Positions 60,802 to 64,000 of a stretch of DNA of 64,000 nucleotides are shown one piece after another. Under the pieces are notes generated by a model. The model saw only the letters and a list, made by a program, of their open reading frames with translations, did no database searches and was not told the DNA's origin. Location of the stretch: positions 38,132,001-38,196,000 of the forward strand of contig OX485804.1 in NCBI GenBank assembly GCA_950295325.1. The letters run 5' to 3'. The DNA comes from Polytrichum commune (Eukaryota; Streptophyta; Polytrichopsida; Polytrichales; Polytrichaceae). The translations under genes were made by a program, and so were the position numbers. Position 1 is the first letter of the stretch, and each line of letters opens with the position of its first letter.

Positions 60802-63657
60802 TGTACTTTTAGTCCCATTAGCCATTTTGGCTTCCTGGACTTTAAAGTCGATTTCACTTCATTGCTCCAAAAAAGAAATTTTAGACAACAAGCTAAAGTT
60901 AACAATTACTTAGATGAAAGCCATGCTCACTCTTTTGATGTGAAGAGTTTTCTGAACTCTTGAATTTGGTCATCTAAACTTCATGTCTGAAGTGGAAAAA
61001 TCAATGTATTGGAGAATTTATGTCCTTGTGCAGAATTACTATGAAGGAAAAAGACCTTAAATTATATGTGTGATATTTGAATATGCTCTTGTGATTTTTC
61101 CTACTTGCACTAGGACATCAATTCAACTCCAATATTCTCGAATGTGTTGTCATTGATATTCACATTTATCTAAAACGAAATTATAGATAATGGCATGACA
61201 AAGGCTTCCTCTCAAACTCACAAAGAGTTACATAGCGGGACCAAGTTGTCTTTCACAGACCTTCCTGAATCCAACCTTCATGGAGGGTAAATATGCCGAG
61301 AAGGTTTTTGGTTTTTAGATTAAAAAAATCCTCTGAGTAAAGCAGTAGAATTCCTTCCTGTAATCTGGTCATGGTGCTCTTTTACTATCTTCTTAAAAGG
61401 AACGCCAAAGTTACCAAAGTTACTTCATATTCCTAAGAATAATGACTGCAATAAGCACATTGAGGCAACAACTCTTTCTCACAAGTGGTATCAAAATAAG
61501 CAATCGCAAATGATCATTATAAAGTCAGACTGTGTCAAAACCCTCACCTTTCTCAGGTGTTATAATTCCATACCAATTCAGCAATCATCAATTGTCTCTA
61601 CAATTGTTTGTTTCCTTCTGCAGTGTGCACCACCAGAGGTAAAAACAGCCTTCGACTCCCATATGCCTGAGCTCAAAGACCATCTATGAAACACATCCAA
61701 TCAATTTGAGGCAATTTGTGTGCAATCTTTTCAATCAACTCGTTGGACACAGATTTGTAACCAGTGTGAAAGGAGTACCAGCATTTCTTTCCCTGTTGCT
61801 TGTTTACTGATTAGTTGGGCATACTGAGTTGGAGATCGGTTTCACTCCTTGGAATCTCCTGTCACAACAGCCAAGAATGCCATCTTCAAATTCATACCAG
61901 AAGTTACATGAATCTCAGGGTTGGTTTATACCAAGACGATGCAAAATGACCATTTAATTCAATGATACCCTCAAAACGTTGTATTTGGCTATGGGAAATA
62001 AGCAAAATCCTCCTAGTAACCACAAAGAAACTATCTACTCTGGCAATGTAAGATTCCAAATGAACTTCTCATCCACATAGAATGGAATGGACCATGGCCT
62101 TCAGTAGACCACAACTTGGACCACAACCTATTTATCAGCCAGGCATGGCTTTAAGAATTCAAGTAATCCCTTGCTCTGGTCCCAGTGTAAACCACCCCTC
62201 ACACTACCCAATTCAACACATATCTTGAACTTAATGTTCAAGGAAGTCAGTGAACCACTTAAGTGTGGTGGAGGGAATCATCACATACAAATGCACCTCA
62301 TTCACCAAACAAAATCGCCCTGAAATAGTATGCAGTCTGGAGGTTACTTTCCTTATTAATTCAGCACCGGAATAAGCTTTGAAGCTCTGAAATTAGTCTG
62401 GTCAAACACATTTGAGACATTTTCGCCATAAACCTACAGGAGGTCAAGCGTTTAACATAATTGGATGAGAGGTGCGCTCGTATGCAATAATCCCCTCTCC
62501 ACCAGAAGTCTCACGCTTGAAAGAATGTACTCAAGGGAACTTTCTTTTTTTAACTCCTCCAGACCGAGAATTGCCCAAAAGGAGATCAGTGATCACCTTG
62601 TAAGTACTCAGCATTCAGATCTGTGAAAACTGCACACCTTTATTTGTTCAGTCCTGGATACATTATATTGCTGGATGTCTATAGGCCCACAATCTGTACG
62701 AGCATTGAAGGCCACATTGATGATGAGTAATACAGAGACAAGTAATAACCTCAACATATACAATTGACCAAAAACTTCCATGCCATAACATGCATGTCTT
62801 TCATACTTTAAATCATATAGGTCAAAAATACTCCAGTATTCAAATATAGCCATTATCTTATCTTACTTCATACTCTTGCAAATTCAAATTGAAGAAAAAG
62901 AACTGTGAGTAATGCCTGCTTGGGCAGCAATCGTTACAGCCAAACTCACTGATCCCCACCTGAGGGACCCTGCATTTAGAGAAGGGGCTAATGAAAGTGC
63001 ACTCTTGTGAAATAAGAGTCAGAACAGGGCACACACAAACATGAAAACAACCCCATGTATGCCAATCAGTGTCTCTAGAACCAACAACAACAAAAAGACA
63101 GCAGAGCATCTTTTACTGGAACTCACAAACCCTTCAAAAAAGGATAGCTTTATTGCCTCAAATCTGAAGACTGTTGCAGACATACATTGATGTTAAAGTC
63201 AATAATCAAGGATAGCAAATATTATGCTAATGACTAACTTCGTACAGGTATTCCTGACAGCAGCATCTCTCACAGAAATTTGTGGGGCTACCCTTTTTAC
63301 ATATGCTGCAATATCTAAATCAAGGTCCAGTTTTCCACAGGAATTCTTGAAGTCCACAGGAATTCTTGAAGTCCACAGGACATTACTTGGTGTGAGCCCA
63401 ATATCATGGTTGGACCAGTCCCCTTAATCATGGTGTGATTCCTACAGAGGGATATACATGAATGTAGCCACACTGGGATTCAGTAACCATGTCAACCCCT
63501 ATATATACATGAAACCTAAGGTCTTTGACCATGTTCTTCCCTTGCATGAAATGCATAAATCCCCCACCCCAACAGCATGAAATACAATTCTCTCGTACTC
63601 TCTGCCTAAAAGCATTTTACTATATAGACATGTGTTATATGCAATGACTGGATATGC
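60802..63657. other. Intergenic DNA and probable 3' UTR of the HPPD gene
   Basis: No gene is recognised from 60.8 to about 62.6 kb. The DNA nearest 63658 is presumed 3' UTR of the minus-strand gene. An AATAAA on the minus strand lies at 63149-63154. Short ORFs at 62608-62853 and 62858-63109 (minus) are unrecognised. Confidence 0.4.
63334..63379. repeat. Short tandem repeat, 19-bp unit
   Basis: TCCACAGGAATTCTTGAAG is present twice in tandem (63334-63371), plus a partial third unit. Confidence 0.9.
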
Positions 63658-63829
63658 TTATGCTTTTAAGGTTCCATCAAGAGTTTTTTCATACTCTTCA
63701 ATGGATTTAAACAGCTCTGAGAAGTTTCCTTTGCCAAAACCACCGCATCCCCCCTTCTGAATCAATGCACCTGTCTCATCCTTCTCCATACACCCAACCC
63801 TCTGAATGATCTCTATGAAAATAGTCGGC
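63658..63829 (-). CDS. HPD: 4-hydroxyphenylpyruvate dioxygenase, last exon (partial gene)
   Basis: HPPD converts 4-hydroxyphenylpyruvate to homogentisate, the step that leads to plastoquinone and tocopherols in plants and to tyrosine breakdown. Read on the minus strand, an acceptor (TTTCAG) precedes an exon whose first base completes the preceding codon. The exon then encodes PTIFIEIIQRVGCMEKDETG, followed by KGGCGGFGKGNFSELFKSIE, then EYEKTLDGTLKA and TAA. The Glu in FIEIIQR is the C-terminal iron ligand of the family, and GCGGFGKGNFSELF is its signature C-terminal helix region. That is 56 residues of a protein usually around 400-450; the remaining exons lie beyond the right edge. No break is visible, so this is probably the end of a working gene. 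Confidence 0.95.
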
Positions 63830-64000
63830 CTGAAATGATGAGAGCCAAGCCAAGGATCAATTTAGTAAGGATGCACCAAAACCTTAAAAGTCAATCAAAA
63901 ACAAGACCAATCATACACTGCATGTGTGGATTACAGGGACCCTGGAAACAATTATTTTTCTACCACATGTGTGACCTCTTTTCTGCAGCACCAATCGAGT

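Noticed and set aside
1-64000. tRNA or rRNA genes
   Set aside because: I looked for tRNA B-box-like GGTTCGAATCC patterns and rRNA-like conserved blocks by eye and saw none; a covariance-model scan was not possible here.

Overview
The window looks like plant nuclear DNA, and most probably a moss. It holds multi-exon genes with GT-AG introns, plant-type proteins and decayed plant retroelements. It also holds a receptor that joins a protein kinase, a TIR-class-like NB-ARC and LRRs in one chain, a combination known from mosses rather than flowering plants. All coordinates come from reading the sequence; no database search was run.

Layout. (1) 0.9-3.1 kb, + strand: the 3' seven exons of an otubain-type OTU deubiquitinase. 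(2) 3.1-11.5 kb: gene-poor DNA with a MITE, short tandem repeats, a GC-rich block and the GA-rich 5' flank of the next gene. (3) 11.5-25.4 kb, +: a 19-exon trithorax-type histone-lysine methyltransferase of about 2404 residues (TDBD/HAG-like segment, PHD, extended PHD, SET, post-SET). The exon phases close exactly. (4) 26.8-27.1 kb: an SF3B6 (p14) copy broken by an internal deletion, followed by locally duplicated DNA. (5) 30.8-31.5 kb: a decayed class II KNOX MEINOX fragment with no homeodomain, then a three-copy ~300 bp tandem repeat. (6) 36.4-43.3 kb, +: the kinase-NB-ARC-LRR gene. Its last exon opens into about 47 nearly identical 72-bp LRR units, of which 27 lie before the first stop codon. 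(7) 43-52 kb: AT-rich, repeat-derived DNA with one unrecognised decayed coding-like stretch. (8) 52-56.4 kb: a dead Ty3/gypsy element with primer-binding site, gag/protease/RNase H/integrase-zinc relics, a five-copy 229-bp internal array and a truncated end abutting telomere-type repeats. (9) 56.4-63.6 kb: unannotated DNA with a non-LTR retroelement fragment. (10) 63.66-63.83 kb, - strand: the last exon of 4-hydroxyphenylpyruvate dioxygenase, which continues beyond the right edge.

The genes do not form one pathway: they are housekeeping or chromatin genes and one immune-receptor-like gene scattered through repeats. The most interesting points are the in-phase LRR array, whose shared stop codons record duplication after inactivation; a duplicated in-frame exon inside the methyltransferase gene that could replace its TDBD-like exons; and MITE-like foldbacks in three consecutive introns of the SET-coding part.
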